Source of the DNA: M3 sp964637445
Lineage (GTDB): Bacteria; Bacteroidota; Bacteroidia; Bacteroidales; Muribaculaceae
Direction: 5' to 3'
Length of the DNA stretch: 12,472 nt
Assembly: GCA_964637445.1 (NCBI GenBank)
Contig: CAZWWS010000065.1
Span: 1 to 12,472 of the forward strand
Within the stretch, counting starts at the first letter, position 1; each line of letters opens with the position of its first letter. The position numbers and the translations under genes were made by a program. Positions 5,729 through 12,472 of this stretch are shown here, in pieces. The notes under the pieces were generated by a model. That model saw only the letters and a program-made list of their open reading frames with translations. It made no database searches and had not been told where the DNA came from.

Positions 5729-6895
5729 ATGAAACATAGTTCTCTCATATCGATTATGGTCACAGCCTTATTAATGGTTATGACCGGGTGTGGCAAAAAG
5801 ACACAAATCGAGCTCGAAACCACCAAAGTAGAGCGTGGCGAAATCCGCGAAACAGTCACTGCAACCGGCACCGTCGAATCTAAAACACAAGTCGACGTCG
5901 GTACACAGGTGACCGGCATTATCGACAAACTTTATGCCGACTATAACGACCGCGTCACCAAAGGACAGCTCATCGCCGAAATCGAAAAAACACTGCTTGA
6001 AAGTGAGGTAAAGTCGGCTAACGCAAGCATGGAGTCGGCTCGCGCCACCTACGAATACGCCAAGTCTAATTTCGAGCGCGACAAGCAGCTCCACGATAAG
6101 CAACTTATCAGCGACTACGAATTTGAAACTTCCCAAAAAGAATATTACGTCGCAAAAACTGCCTACGAAAAGTCTCAAGCCGACCGCGTTCGCGCTGCCA
6201 AAAACCTCAACTATGCCGAAATATATTCGCCAATCGACGGAGTGGTTATATCGCGCGAAGTTGAAGTCGGTCAGACTGTCGTATCAAGCATGAATGTAGC
6301 CAATCTCTACGTTATTGCCGACCTTGAAAATATGCAAGTTGTGGGCAACGTTGATGAAGCTGATATAGGCCAGGTAAAAGTAGGACAAAACGTCACCTTC
6401 ACGGTCGATGCATATCCCGAAGATGAGTTTAAGGGCACAGTGACACAAGTGCGCCTTAACCCGACCACCGAGAGCAATGTTGTGACCTATGAAGTAATCG
6501 TCGACGCTCCAAACCCGGAACTTAAACTTATCCCCGGACTTACCGCCAATCTCACCATCTATGTTGTAGAAGAAAACGACATCCTCATCCTGCCATCTCA
6601 AGCGCTTCGATTCTCGCCTCAAGAATATCCCGAAGCCGAAAATCTCCCAAAGATTGCCGACTCCGGAAAATTATCTCCCAATGAGAAAATCGTGTGGACT
6701 CTCCGCGAAAACACTCTTTATCCAACTCCGGTGACGATCGGTGCCTCAAACGGCTCGTCTGTTCAAATCTTAAGCGGAGTCAACGTAGGTGATGTCGTGG
6801 CACTCGATTACAATGCTCAGACCTCAGTCGAAACAGCCGACACTGAGACAGAGCGTAGTCCGTTTGCCCCCGGTCCTCCCGGAAAGAAGAAATAA
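5729..6895 (+). CDS. MacA-like periplasmic adaptor (HlyD/RND membrane fusion family), lipoprotein
   Basis: The adaptor that links the inner-membrane MacB pump to the TolC channel, 388 residues. A short signal with a lipobox-like MTGC (residues 18-21, Cys21) predicts a lipidated N-terminus. The residues after the cysteine (GKK) lack the acidic surface-export signal of Bacteroidota lipoproteins, which fits retention in the periplasm. The order is that of the family: first half of the lipoyl-like domain (about 40-75, VTATGTVESKTQVDVG), a helical hairpin (about 85-160, SANASMESARATYEYAKSNF), second lipoyl half (IYSPIDGVVISREVEVGQTV), beta-barrel (about 210-290, GNVDEADIGQVKVGQNV) and a membrane-proximal domain (VTIGASNGSSVQILSGV). 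The C-terminus is a proline- and lysine-rich tail (PFAPGPPGKKK). The assignment to MacA rather than another HlyD branch rests on the MacB-type ATPase and permease next door. Confidence 0.92.
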   Translation: MKHSSLISIMVTALLMVMTGCGKKTQIELETTKVERGEIRETVTATGTVESKTQVDVGTQVTGIIDKLYADYNDRVTKGQLIAEIEKTLLESEVKSANASMESARATYEYAKSNFERDKQLHDKQLISDYEFETSQKEYYVAKTAYEKSQADRVRAAKNLNYAEIYSPIDGVVISREVEVGQTVVSSMNVANLYVIADLENMQVVGNVDEADIGQVKVGQNVTFTVDAYPEDEFKGTVTQVRLNPTTESNVVTYEVIVDAPNPELKLIPGLTANLTIYVVEENDILILPSQALRFSPQEYPEAENLPKIADSGKLSPNEKIVWTLRENTLYPTPVTIGASNGSSVQILSGVNVGDVVALDYNAQTSVETADTETERSPFAPGPPGKKK

Positions 6896-6920
6896 TCGCT
6901 ACTCTTAATCGCAGACAGCA

Positions 6921-7664
6921 ATGAGCAAAGAAATCATACGCATCGAAAATCTCCGTCGCGATTTCAAAGTCGGCGACGAGACGGTTCATGCCTTACGCGG
7001 AGTATCATTTACAATCCATGAGGGAGAATTTGTAACCATCATGGGCACATCCGGCTCCGGTAAATCTACACTCCTTAATATCCTCGGATGTTTGGACACT
7101 CCCACATCCGGAGAGTACATCTTGGATGAGGTGGCAGTAAAGAAAATGAGCAAAAATGACCGAGCAGTTTTGCGCAATCGCAAAATAGGATTTGTGTTCC
7201 AAAGCTACAATTTGCTTCCCAAAACCACAGCTCTCGAAAATGTAGAGCTGCCCCTGCTCTACAATTCCGCCATCAAAGCCAAACAGAGAGAAGAGATGGC
7301 TCGCAAAGCTCTGGAAGCCGTGGGACTGCAAGACCGCATTTACCACAAAAGCAACCAAATGTCGGGCGGACAGCAACAGCGCGTAGCTATTGCCCGAGCA
7401 TTGGTCAATAATCCTGTACTTATTCTTGCCGATGAAGCGACGGGCAATCTCGACACACGCACATCCTTCAGCATACTTGTGCTTTTTCAAGAGTTGCATC
7501 GTCGCGGTCGCACCATTATATTTGTGACTCACAATCCGGAATTGGCGTCATACTCATCACGTAATATAGTGCTACGCGATGGCAAGATTGTATCCGACTC
7601 CATCAACACCTCTATAGCTTCGGCTAAAGAGGCTCTCGACGCGCTTCCCGTGCTTAACGATTAA
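6921..7664 (+). CDS. MacB/LolD-type ABC transporter ATP-binding protein
   Basis: The cytoplasmic ATPase of the exporter, 247 residues, which hydrolyses ATP to drive the mechanotransmission cycle of the MacB permease. All motifs are present: Walker A GTSGSGKST (residues 42-50), Q-loop VFQSYNLLP (about 91-99), signature MSGGQQQRVAIARAL (from 147), Walker B ILADEATGNLD with Asp171-Glu172, and the H-loop histidine His204 (FVTHNPELA). The ILGCLD and PTSGEYILD segments are typical of the MacB/LolD subfamily. In E. coli MacB the ATPase and permease are one polypeptide. Here the ATPase is a separate protein, as is common in Bacteroidota, and ends 13 nt before the permease gene. The start is the ATG at 6921. 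Confidence 0.95.
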   Translation: MSKEIIRIENLRRDFKVGDETVHALRGVSFTIHEGEFVTIMGTSGSGKSTLLNILGCLDTPTSGEYILDEVAVKKMSKNDRAVLRNRKIGFVFQSYNLLPKTTALENVELPLLYNSAIKAKQREEMARKALEAVGLQDRIYHKSNQMSGGQQQRVAIARALVNNPVLILADEATGNLDTRTSFSILVLFQELHRRGRTIIFVTHNPELASYSSRNIVLRDGKIVSDSINTSIASAKEALDALPVLND

Positions 7665-7677
7665 CCATGCCATAATT

Positions 7678-8895
7678 ATGAATTTTGCCAATCTACTTAA
7701 AATAGCACTTAAAGCTCTCGCCAATAACAAAATGAGAGGTTTTCTGACCATGCTCGGCATTATTATCGGCGTAGCATCCGTAATCACTATGTTGGCTATC
7801 GGACAAGGCTCTAAGCTAAGCATCGAAGAGCAAATATCCGAGATGGGTTCCAACATGATTATGATTCACCCCGGCAATATGGAACGTGGCGGTGTGCGAC
7901 AAAGCTCCGATGATATGCAGACACTTGAAGTGATCGACTACGAAGCAATCAAGACTGCAAAAAATGTGCAATACGTCTCTCCTACCGTCAATTCCGGAGG
8001 TCAACTCATCAACGGAGCCAACAACTACCCCTCCACCGTCTATGGCATCACGCCCGACTATTTGGAGATACGTCGCCTCAAAGTCAAAAGCGGAGACATC
8101 TTTTCAGAGCAAGACATTAAATCGGCAGCTAAAGTATGCTTGTTGGGACAAACCGTTGTCGACAACCTTTTCCCGAATGGTGAAGACCCGGTGGGGCGCG
8201 TAGTCCGTTTCAACAAGATTCCGTTCACTGTCGTAGGTGTTTTGGAAGAAAAAGGCACCAACTCCATGGGTATGGATCAAGATGATGTGGTGCTCGCACC
8301 TTACACCACCATCATGAAGCGTATACTCGCTATCGACTATATCCAAGGCATTTATGCTTCTGCCATCACCGAAGATCGTAGCGAGCAAGCCATCGATGAG
8401 ATTACAGAAATACTCCGCACTCAACACAAGCTGAAAGCCACTGACGATGACGATTTCACCATCCGTTCGCAGCAAGAGCTTAGCGAAATGATGAACTCCA
8501 CCTCCGACATGATGACCATTCTCCTCGCATGTATTGCCGGCATCTCGCTGCTTGTTGGTGGCATAGGCATCATGAACATCATGTATGTATCGGTCACCGA
8601 ACGCACACGCGAGATAGGTTTGCGCATGAGCATTGGAGCTCGTGGCATCGACATCCTTTCGCAATTTCTCATCGAAGCTATTATCATAAGCGTCACCGGA
8701 GGTATCATCGGAGTCATTCTCGGAGGCGTTGCCTCGTGGCTTGTAAATATTATTGCTCATTGGCCTGTGTATATTCAAGTATATTCTGTAATTTTGTCAT
8801 TTTTGGTATGTACCATCACCGGAGTATTTTTCGGTTGGTATCCTGCCAAAAAAGCAGCAAATCTTGACCCAATAGAAGCAATAAGATATGAATAG
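7678..8895 (+). CDS. MacB-type ABC transporter permease (FtsX-like)
   Basis: The inner-membrane permease of the exporter, 405 residues with the four-helix type VII ABC layout. A cytoplasmic amphipathic start (MNFANLLKIALKAL) leads into the family motif NNKMRGFLTMLGIIIGVASV and TM1 (about 19-41). A large periplasmic MacB core domain follows (about 45-278), with the usual segments GSNMIMIHPG and VGRVVRFNKIPFTVVGVLEE. TM2 lies at about 280-302 (LLVGGIGIMNIMYVSVTER), TM3 at about 328-360 and TM4 at about 364-390, and the protein ends in PAKKAANLDPIEAIRYE, the standard coupling C-terminus. It should dimerise, bind two copies of the ATPase and dock to the MacA-like hexamer. Its last 8 nt overlap the kinase gene, which ties pump and sensor together translationally. 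Macrolides, lipopeptides, siderophores or peptides are all handled by relatives, so the substrate stays open. Confidence 0.95.
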   Translation: MNFANLLKIALKALANNKMRGFLTMLGIIIGVASVITMLAIGQGSKLSIEEQISEMGSNMIMIHPGNMERGGVRQSSDDMQTLEVIDYEAIKTAKNVQYVSPTVNSGGQLINGANNYPSTVYGITPDYLEIRRLKVKSGDIFSEQDIKSAAKVCLLGQTVVDNLFPNGEDPVGRVVRFNKIPFTVVGVLEEKGTNSMGMDQDDVVLAPYTTIMKRILAIDYIQGIYASAITEDRSEQAIDEITEILRTQHKLKATDDDDFTIRSQQELSEMMNSTSDMMTILLACIAGISLLVGGIGIMNIMYVSVTERTREIGLRMSIGARGIDILSQFLIEAIIISVTGGIIGVILGGVASWLVNIIAHWPVYIQVYSVILSFLVCTITGVFFGWYPAKKAANLDPIEAIRYE

Positions 8896-9985
8896 TCCGA
8901 CTCCAATCGCCCCGTGGCACTACGACAAGCGAAAAATCATACAATTTTTCACTCATCTTATCGTGTTGGCCATGCTATTCTTCCTTCCGGAAGTGATGCT
9001 CAACATGAGTCGTCCACAACCCAACGGAGTGACCGGTTGGATGTTTTACCTCAAGCCGGCACTATATTGTGTGGCGTTCTACATCAATTATTACTATATC
9101 ATCGACCGATCGCTCGGGCATAAATATGGTGTATGGAAGCTACTCGGCTACAATAGTATTTTACTCGTGGTAATGCTTATTGTACTCTATCTCGTGACGC
9201 TCAATTTTATTCCCGAGCATCATCAACCGCCTCGTCATCTCGCCGGCCAACCGGAAGCTCACCACACCGCAAAAGCTCTCAGCTTTCTTGTACGCGACAT
9301 CGTCATTCTCACATTGGCGACTGCTCTTGCCGTAGCTCTGAAAGTGAGCGACAAATGGCTGAAACTTGATCGCAAGCAGCATATTCTGCAATCTTACCAG
9401 CGAGAAGAAGAGTTGAAGAGTCTAAAAAGCCAGCTCAATCCTCATTTTCTTTTCAACACGCTCAACAATATTTATGCCTTGATAGCGATTTCGCCCGACA
9501 AGGCTCAAAAAGCCGTCCACGACCTCAGCCACCTGCTGAGATATGTATTATACGAAGACAACTCGGCTGTAAAGCTGTCGCAAGAGCTTGATTTTATCGA
9601 CAACTATGTCAAATTGATGCGTCTACGACTTGGCGATAAGTTGAAAGTCAATGTATGCTTGGATTCCGGCGACTATGGCGATTGTCTTATAGCTCCGCTC
9701 CTTTTCATTTCATTGGTAGAAAATGCTTTCAAGCATGGCAATACCGGCATTCCGGAACACCAAATCGATATTTCCATCACTTGCAAAGATGGCATTATCA
9801 ATTGTCTCATTGCCAACTTCTATTGTCCGGACGATCACTCTAAGGACTCATCGGGCATCGGCATCGTCAATCTGCGTCGACGACTCGACTTGATATATGG
9901 AGACAACGCAAAAATGAATACCACTATTACCCACGATAAGTATATAGTTAATTTAGTTATTAACCTCAATAATCCTCAACAATAA
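8888..9985 (+). CDS. LytS-type sensor histidine kinase with a His-rich extracytoplasmic loop
   Basis: Inner-membrane sensor kinase, 365 residues, of the LytS/YehU His_kinase family. Four hydrophobic segments are visible: about 17-38, 53-72, 90-108 and 131-152. This topology puts the loop between TM3 and TM4 outside the cytoplasm, and it carries five histidines in 16 residues (111, 112, 117, 125, 126; HHQPPRHLAGQPEAHH). After a short coiled-coil linker comes the phospho-acceptor motif LNPHFLFNTLNNIYALI with His186, then the N-box SLVENAFKHG (Glu278, Asn279) and the G-box SGIGIVNLRRRLDLIYG (from 322). It has no large periplasmic sensor domain. The ATG at 8888 overlaps the permease stop by 8 nt, and the TAA overlaps the regulator's ATG by 1 nt, so it should phosphorylate the next gene's product. 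A metal or pH signal is possible from the histidines, but such loops recur in this family. Confidence 0.93.
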   Translation: MNSPTPIAPWHYDKRKIIQFFTHLIVLAMLFFLPEVMLNMSRPQPNGVTGWMFYLKPALYCVAFYINYYYIIDRSLGHKYGVWKLLGYNSILLVVMLIVLYLVTLNFIPEHHQPPRHLAGQPEAHHTAKALSFLVRDIVILTLATALAVALKVSDKWLKLDRKQHILQSYQREEELKSLKSQLNPHFLFNTLNNIYALIAISPDKAQKAVHDLSHLLRYVLYEDNSAVKLSQELDFIDNYVKLMRLRLGDKLKVNVCLDSGDYGDCLIAPLLFISLVENAFKHGNTGIPEHQIDISITCKDGIINCLIANFYCPDDHSKDSSGIGIVNLRRRLDLIYGDNAKMNTTITHDKYIVNLVINLNNPQQ

Positions 9986-10722
9986 TGATAACTCTTCGCT
10001 GTTGCGTCATCGACGACGAACCACTCGCACAACAACTCATCGCCTCATATATCGAAAAAACGCCGTTTCTTGAGCTTATCGGCTCTTTTTCGTCAGCTCA
10101 AGAAGCCGTTAAAACACTATTGGAGGAACGCATTGACTTGGTATTTCTCGACATCCAGATGCCTCAACTCAACGGAATGGAACTCGCTAAAATCATTCCG
10201 CCGACTTGCCGTATTGTATTCACCACAGCCTTCGACCGATATGCCATCGAAGGGTATAAGGTAAACGCTCTCGACTATCTGTTGAAGCCCATCAACTATG
10301 AAGAGTTTGTATCGGCCGCCAACAAGGCTCTTCATTGGGCCGAGCTAAATCGTCAAGCCAACGAAATTGCCGACCAAAAAGACTATATCATCGTCAAAAG
10401 CGAATACAAACTCATTCAAATACCAATCGCCAATATCACATACATCGAGGGACTAAAAGACTATGTAAAAATCTATCTCGACAACGAGGCTCATTGCATT
10501 ATGACACTCATGAGCATGAAAACTCTCGAACGCAATCTTCCCGCATCGCATTTCCTTCGCGTCCACCGCTCATTTATAGTGAACACAAGCAAAATAAAAG
10601 TTATCGAACGCAATCGTATTGTATTCGGCAATACATATATCCCCATCAGCGACAGCTATAAGCAAGCCTTCATCGACTTCATTGATTCACGTTCACTCCC
10701 ATCGGTGCGCGACGACATCTAA
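9985..10722 (+). CDS. LytTR-family response regulator
   Basis: DNA-binding response regulator, 245 residues, partner of the kinase just upstream. The receiver domain spans about 3-120, with acidic residues Asp10-Asp11, phospho-acceptor Asp56 (LVFLDIQMPQLNGMEL), Thr81 (FTTAFDRYA) and Lys101 (YLLKPI). The LytTR DNA-binding domain spans about 135-238, with typical segments IIVKSEYKLIQIPI, ITYIEGLKDYVKIYL, LPASHFLRVHRSFIVN and IPISDSYKQ. LytTR proteins bind pairs of short direct repeats upstream of targets. Its location as the last gene of the pump operon suggests it controls this operon, but I did not find a convincing LytTR repeat pair upstream of 4332. The ATG shares its A with the kinase stop (TAATG). 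Confidence 0.95.
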   Translation: MITLRCCVIDDEPLAQQLIASYIEKTPFLELIGSFSSAQEAVKTLLEERIDLVFLDIQMPQLNGMELAKIIPPTCRIVFTTAFDRYAIEGYKVNALDYLLKPINYEEFVSAANKALHWAELNRQANEIADQKDYIIVKSEYKLIQIPIANITYIEGLKDYVKIYLDNEAHCIMTLMSMKTLERNLPASHFLRVHRSFIVNTSKIKVIERNRIVFGNTYIPISDSYKQAFIDFIDSRSLPSVRDDI

Positions 10723-10742
10723 GCAACTCTCAATAAAATAGT

Positions 10743-10788
10743 AAAAGTGTCGAAATGAAAACTAACACTATTTCATTTCGGCACTTTT
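10743..10788. terminator. Bidirectional terminator between convergent genes
   Basis: An 18-bp stem: AAAAGTG (10743-10749), a T-G wobble, then CGAAATGAAA (10751-10760) pair with TTTCATTTCG (10771-10780) and CACTTTT (10782-10788) around a 10-nt loop. The A-rich left arm and T-rich right arm give a T-tract on both strands, so it can end the efflux operon, whose last stop lies 20 nt upstream, and the convergent minus-strand gene ending at 10810. Confidence 0.88.
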
Positions 10789-10809
10789 CAATTATCTACA
10801 TATCTATTG

Positions 10810-12472
10810 CTATCTTATGGGATGGTAGCGCACAAAGGCTTCAATGGCTTCGTAGGATGCGAGGCCGAGGTTTGCATATAGTTGCGCTGTGGCGCGGTTA
10901 CGATCTTCGGCGCGTTGCCAAAATAGGCGATCGTCGTCGCCCAAGAATGGAGCATTCTCCATCTGCGATTGATGCTTGAGGATGGAGTTGCGCTTAAAGC
11001 GTAGCTCTTCGGGGCTCAATGGTACAGCCATCTCAATATGGTCGATTTCCCATTCGGCCCATGCTCCACGATACATCCACACATAGCAATCTTGCATCCA
11101 GTCCTCATCTTTCACTTCATCGATTGCCGCAAGTACAGCATCGAGACACACACGATGAGTACCATGTGGGTCAGCCAAGTCACCCGCCACAAATATCTCA
11201 TGAGGCTTGACTTCTTGCAGCAGAGCTTTCACAATCTCCATATCTGCTTCGCCAAGATCGCCTTTCTTTATAGTACCGGTTTCATAGAATGGAAGATTCA
11301 AGAAGTGTACGTGATCATTCTTTACACCGATATAGTTGCACGCCGTACGCGCTTCGCATTGGCGAATTATGGTCTTAAGATAACGCACTTCCGATATGTC
11401 GATATCGCCGGAGCTTTTGTGACTCAAAAATTCATGTATCTTAGCGCTCTTTGCCAAATAGTCGTCCGACTCCATTCCGAAATCGGGGGCTATACGATCC
11501 ATCAGCATCACATAGCGCATCATATCTTCATCTCCAACAGCGATATTTCCTGAAGTCTCATAAGCCACATGAACATCGTGACCTTGATCGACAAGGCGTT
11601 TCAGTGTCCCACCCATCGAGATCACATCATCGTCGGGATGCGGACTGAACACTATCACTCGTTTGGGATATGGATTGGCGCGTTCGGGACGATAGGTATC
11701 GTCGGCATTCGGTTTGCCTCCGGGCCATCCGGTGATCGTGTGTTGCAAGTCATTGAATATCTTAATATTTACATTGTAGGCCGAATCGTAGATTGTAAGA
11801 AGTTCTCCCAATCCCCAATCGTTGTAGTCTTTATTGGTCAGCTTCAGAATAGGTTTACCGGTCATCTCACACAACCACACTATTGCACGACGAATGAGCT
11901 TGTCGGTCCACTCACACGATGTTACTTTCCATGGTTTACTCAACCGAGTAAGTTGCTCTGCGGCAGGTAAGTCAACCACTATGCGACTATGGCGCTGTGT
12001 CTGTAGAAATGAAGCGGGGATGGCATCAGTGATTTCACCTTCCACCGTTTTTGCTACAAGTTCCGAATAATTTTCACCCCATGCCATACAAATCACATTG
12101 CGAGCCTGCAACAAGTTGGCTATTCCAAGCGTGATAGCCATCGTCGGCACTTTCTCACACTTATATGCACCGGCTATTGCATGGCGTGTTTCGCTTGCAA
12201 GGAGCACCAATCGGCAGCCACTATTGAGCTTTGAACCCGGTTCATTAAATGCCAACGAACCTTGCGCACCGATCTCACACAATGCAATATCTATTCCGCC
12301 GGCATCCTCTATGGACTGCTCATATTCACGACAATACTGATACATATCTTCGCGAGTGATTGCTGTGTCAATCGAGTGAATATTCTCTGGCTTGACATCT
12401 ACCTTATCGAGGAATACAGCCTGTAAACGAGCCAATGTGCTCGGCTCATCCGTATGATAAGGGAAAAACTCG
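10810..12472 (-). CDS. NagB-like / PIG-L deacetylase fusion protein (5' end beyond the window)
   Basis: The frame is open to the window edge, where it reads EFFPYHTDEPS, matching the DE(Y/F) region of NagB, so the internal ATG at 12435 is not the start. About 553 residues are visible of a family usually about 660 long in Bacteroidales. The N-terminal part is a glucosamine-6-phosphate deaminase/isomerase fold (ENIHSID, AFNEPGSKL, VEGEITDAIPASFLQT). A linker includes VTSCEWTDKLIRRAIVWL and LQHTITGWPGGKPNADDTYR. The C-terminal part is a PIG-L/LmbE N-acetylglucosaminyl deacetylase domain with the zinc motif HPDDD (11626-11640) and DPHGTHR (11152-11172). NagB opens and deaminates GlcN6P to fructose-6-P, and PIG-L enzymes remove acetyl groups from GlcNAc derivatives, so the fusion suggests amino-sugar metabolism. 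However, two catalytic positions of E. coli NagB (Asp141, His143) are Gln and Ser here, so only the deacetylase part looks catalytically complete. It is usually annotated as glucosamine-6-phosphate deaminase (nagB-like). Confidence 0.9.
   Translation of the reverse strand, partial: EFFPYHTDEPSTLARLQAVFLDKVDVKPENIHSIDTAITREDMYQYCREYEQSIEDAGGIDIALCEIGAQGSLAFNEPGSKLNSGCRLVLLASETRHAIAGAYKCEKVPTMAITLGIANLLQARNVICMAWGENYSELVAKTVEGEITDAIPASFLQTQRHSRIVVDLPAAEQLTRLSKPWKVTSCEWTDKLIRRAIVWLCEMTGKPILKLTNKDYNDWGLGELLTIYDSAYNVNIKIFNDLQHTITGWPGGKPNADDTYRPERANPYPKRVIVFSPHPDDDVISMGGTLKRLVDQGHDVHVAYETSGNIAVGDEDMMRYVMLMDRIAPDFGMESDDYLAKSAKIHEFLSHKSSGDIDISEVRYLKTIIRQCEARTACNYIGVKNDHVHFLNLPFYETGTIKKGDLGEADMEIVKALLQEVKPHEIFVAGDLADPHGTHRVCLDAVLAAIDEVKDEDWMQDCYVWMYRGAWAEWEIDHIEMAVPLSPEELRFKRNSILKHQSQMENAPFLGDDDRLFWQRAEDRNRATAQLYANLGLASYEAIEAFVRYHPIR

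Noticed and set aside
8104..8778. 224-codon minus-strand frame opposite the permease gene
   Set aside because: Antisense shadow of a clearly conserved MacB permease. The His- and Asn-rich translation matches no domain.
12433..12435. ATG at 12435 as the start of the NagB-like/PIG-L gene
   Set aside because: The frame continues upstream to the window edge with NagB-like sequence (EFFPYHTDEPS), so the true start is outside the window.

Overview
This window most likely comes from a gut-type Bacteroidales genome (Bacteroidota, possibly a Muribaculaceae-like lineage), probably a metagenome or short-read assembly. The grounds are promoters of the Bacteroidota TAnnTTTG type, start codons without clear Shine-Dalgarno sequences, a BspA-like leucine-rich-repeat surface protein with a Por/T9SS-like C-terminal tail, a LytS/LytTR pair attached to a MacAB-type exporter, and the NagB-like/PIG-L fusion protein typical of Bacteroidales. 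A run of 100 N (1341-1440) is a scaffold gap inside the repeat gene. The family-level placement is inference.

Layout. Positions 1-42 are the last 13 codons of an upstream gene, followed by a strong intrinsic terminator (69-105). A gene-poor leader (about 106-493) holds a Bacteroidota-type promoter (141-148) and a structured element (296-344). The large surface LRR gene (494-3823, + strand) follows and ends at a hairpin (3848-3885). An intergenic stretch (3886-4396) contains a possibly broken small gene on the minus strand (4025-4320), degenerate short repeats and, at its right edge, a textbook Bacteroidota promoter (4332-4363).

That promoter starts a six-gene operon on the + strand (4397-10722): a TolC-like outer-membrane channel, a MacA-like lipoprotein adaptor, a MacB-type ATPase and permease as two separate polypeptides, a LytS-type sensor histidine kinase and a LytTR response regulator. 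Intergenic gaps shrink from 27 nt to 25 and 13 nt, then become overlaps of 8 nt and 1 nt, so the exporter and its probable regulator appear to be co-transcribed and the last genes translationally coupled. Together they should form a MacAB-TolC-like tripartite pump spanning both membranes, with the two-component system as the likely controller. The substrate and signal cannot be read from the sequence.

A long bidirectional terminator (10743-10788) separates this operon from a convergent minus-strand gene (10810 to beyond 12472). That gene encodes the C-terminal part of a NagB-like/PIG-L fusion whose NagB domain has lost several residues needed for deamination, while the PIG-L deacetylase motifs are intact.

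The points most worth a second look are the assembly gap with identical 41-bp flanks in a 150-bp-periodic coding array, the compositional mosaic of the LRR gene, the degenerate NagB domain, the structured leader of the LRR gene and the possible frameshifted small gene at 4025-4320. I see no CRISPR array, tRNA, rRNA, transposase or prophage gene, and nothing I would claim as an entirely new system.
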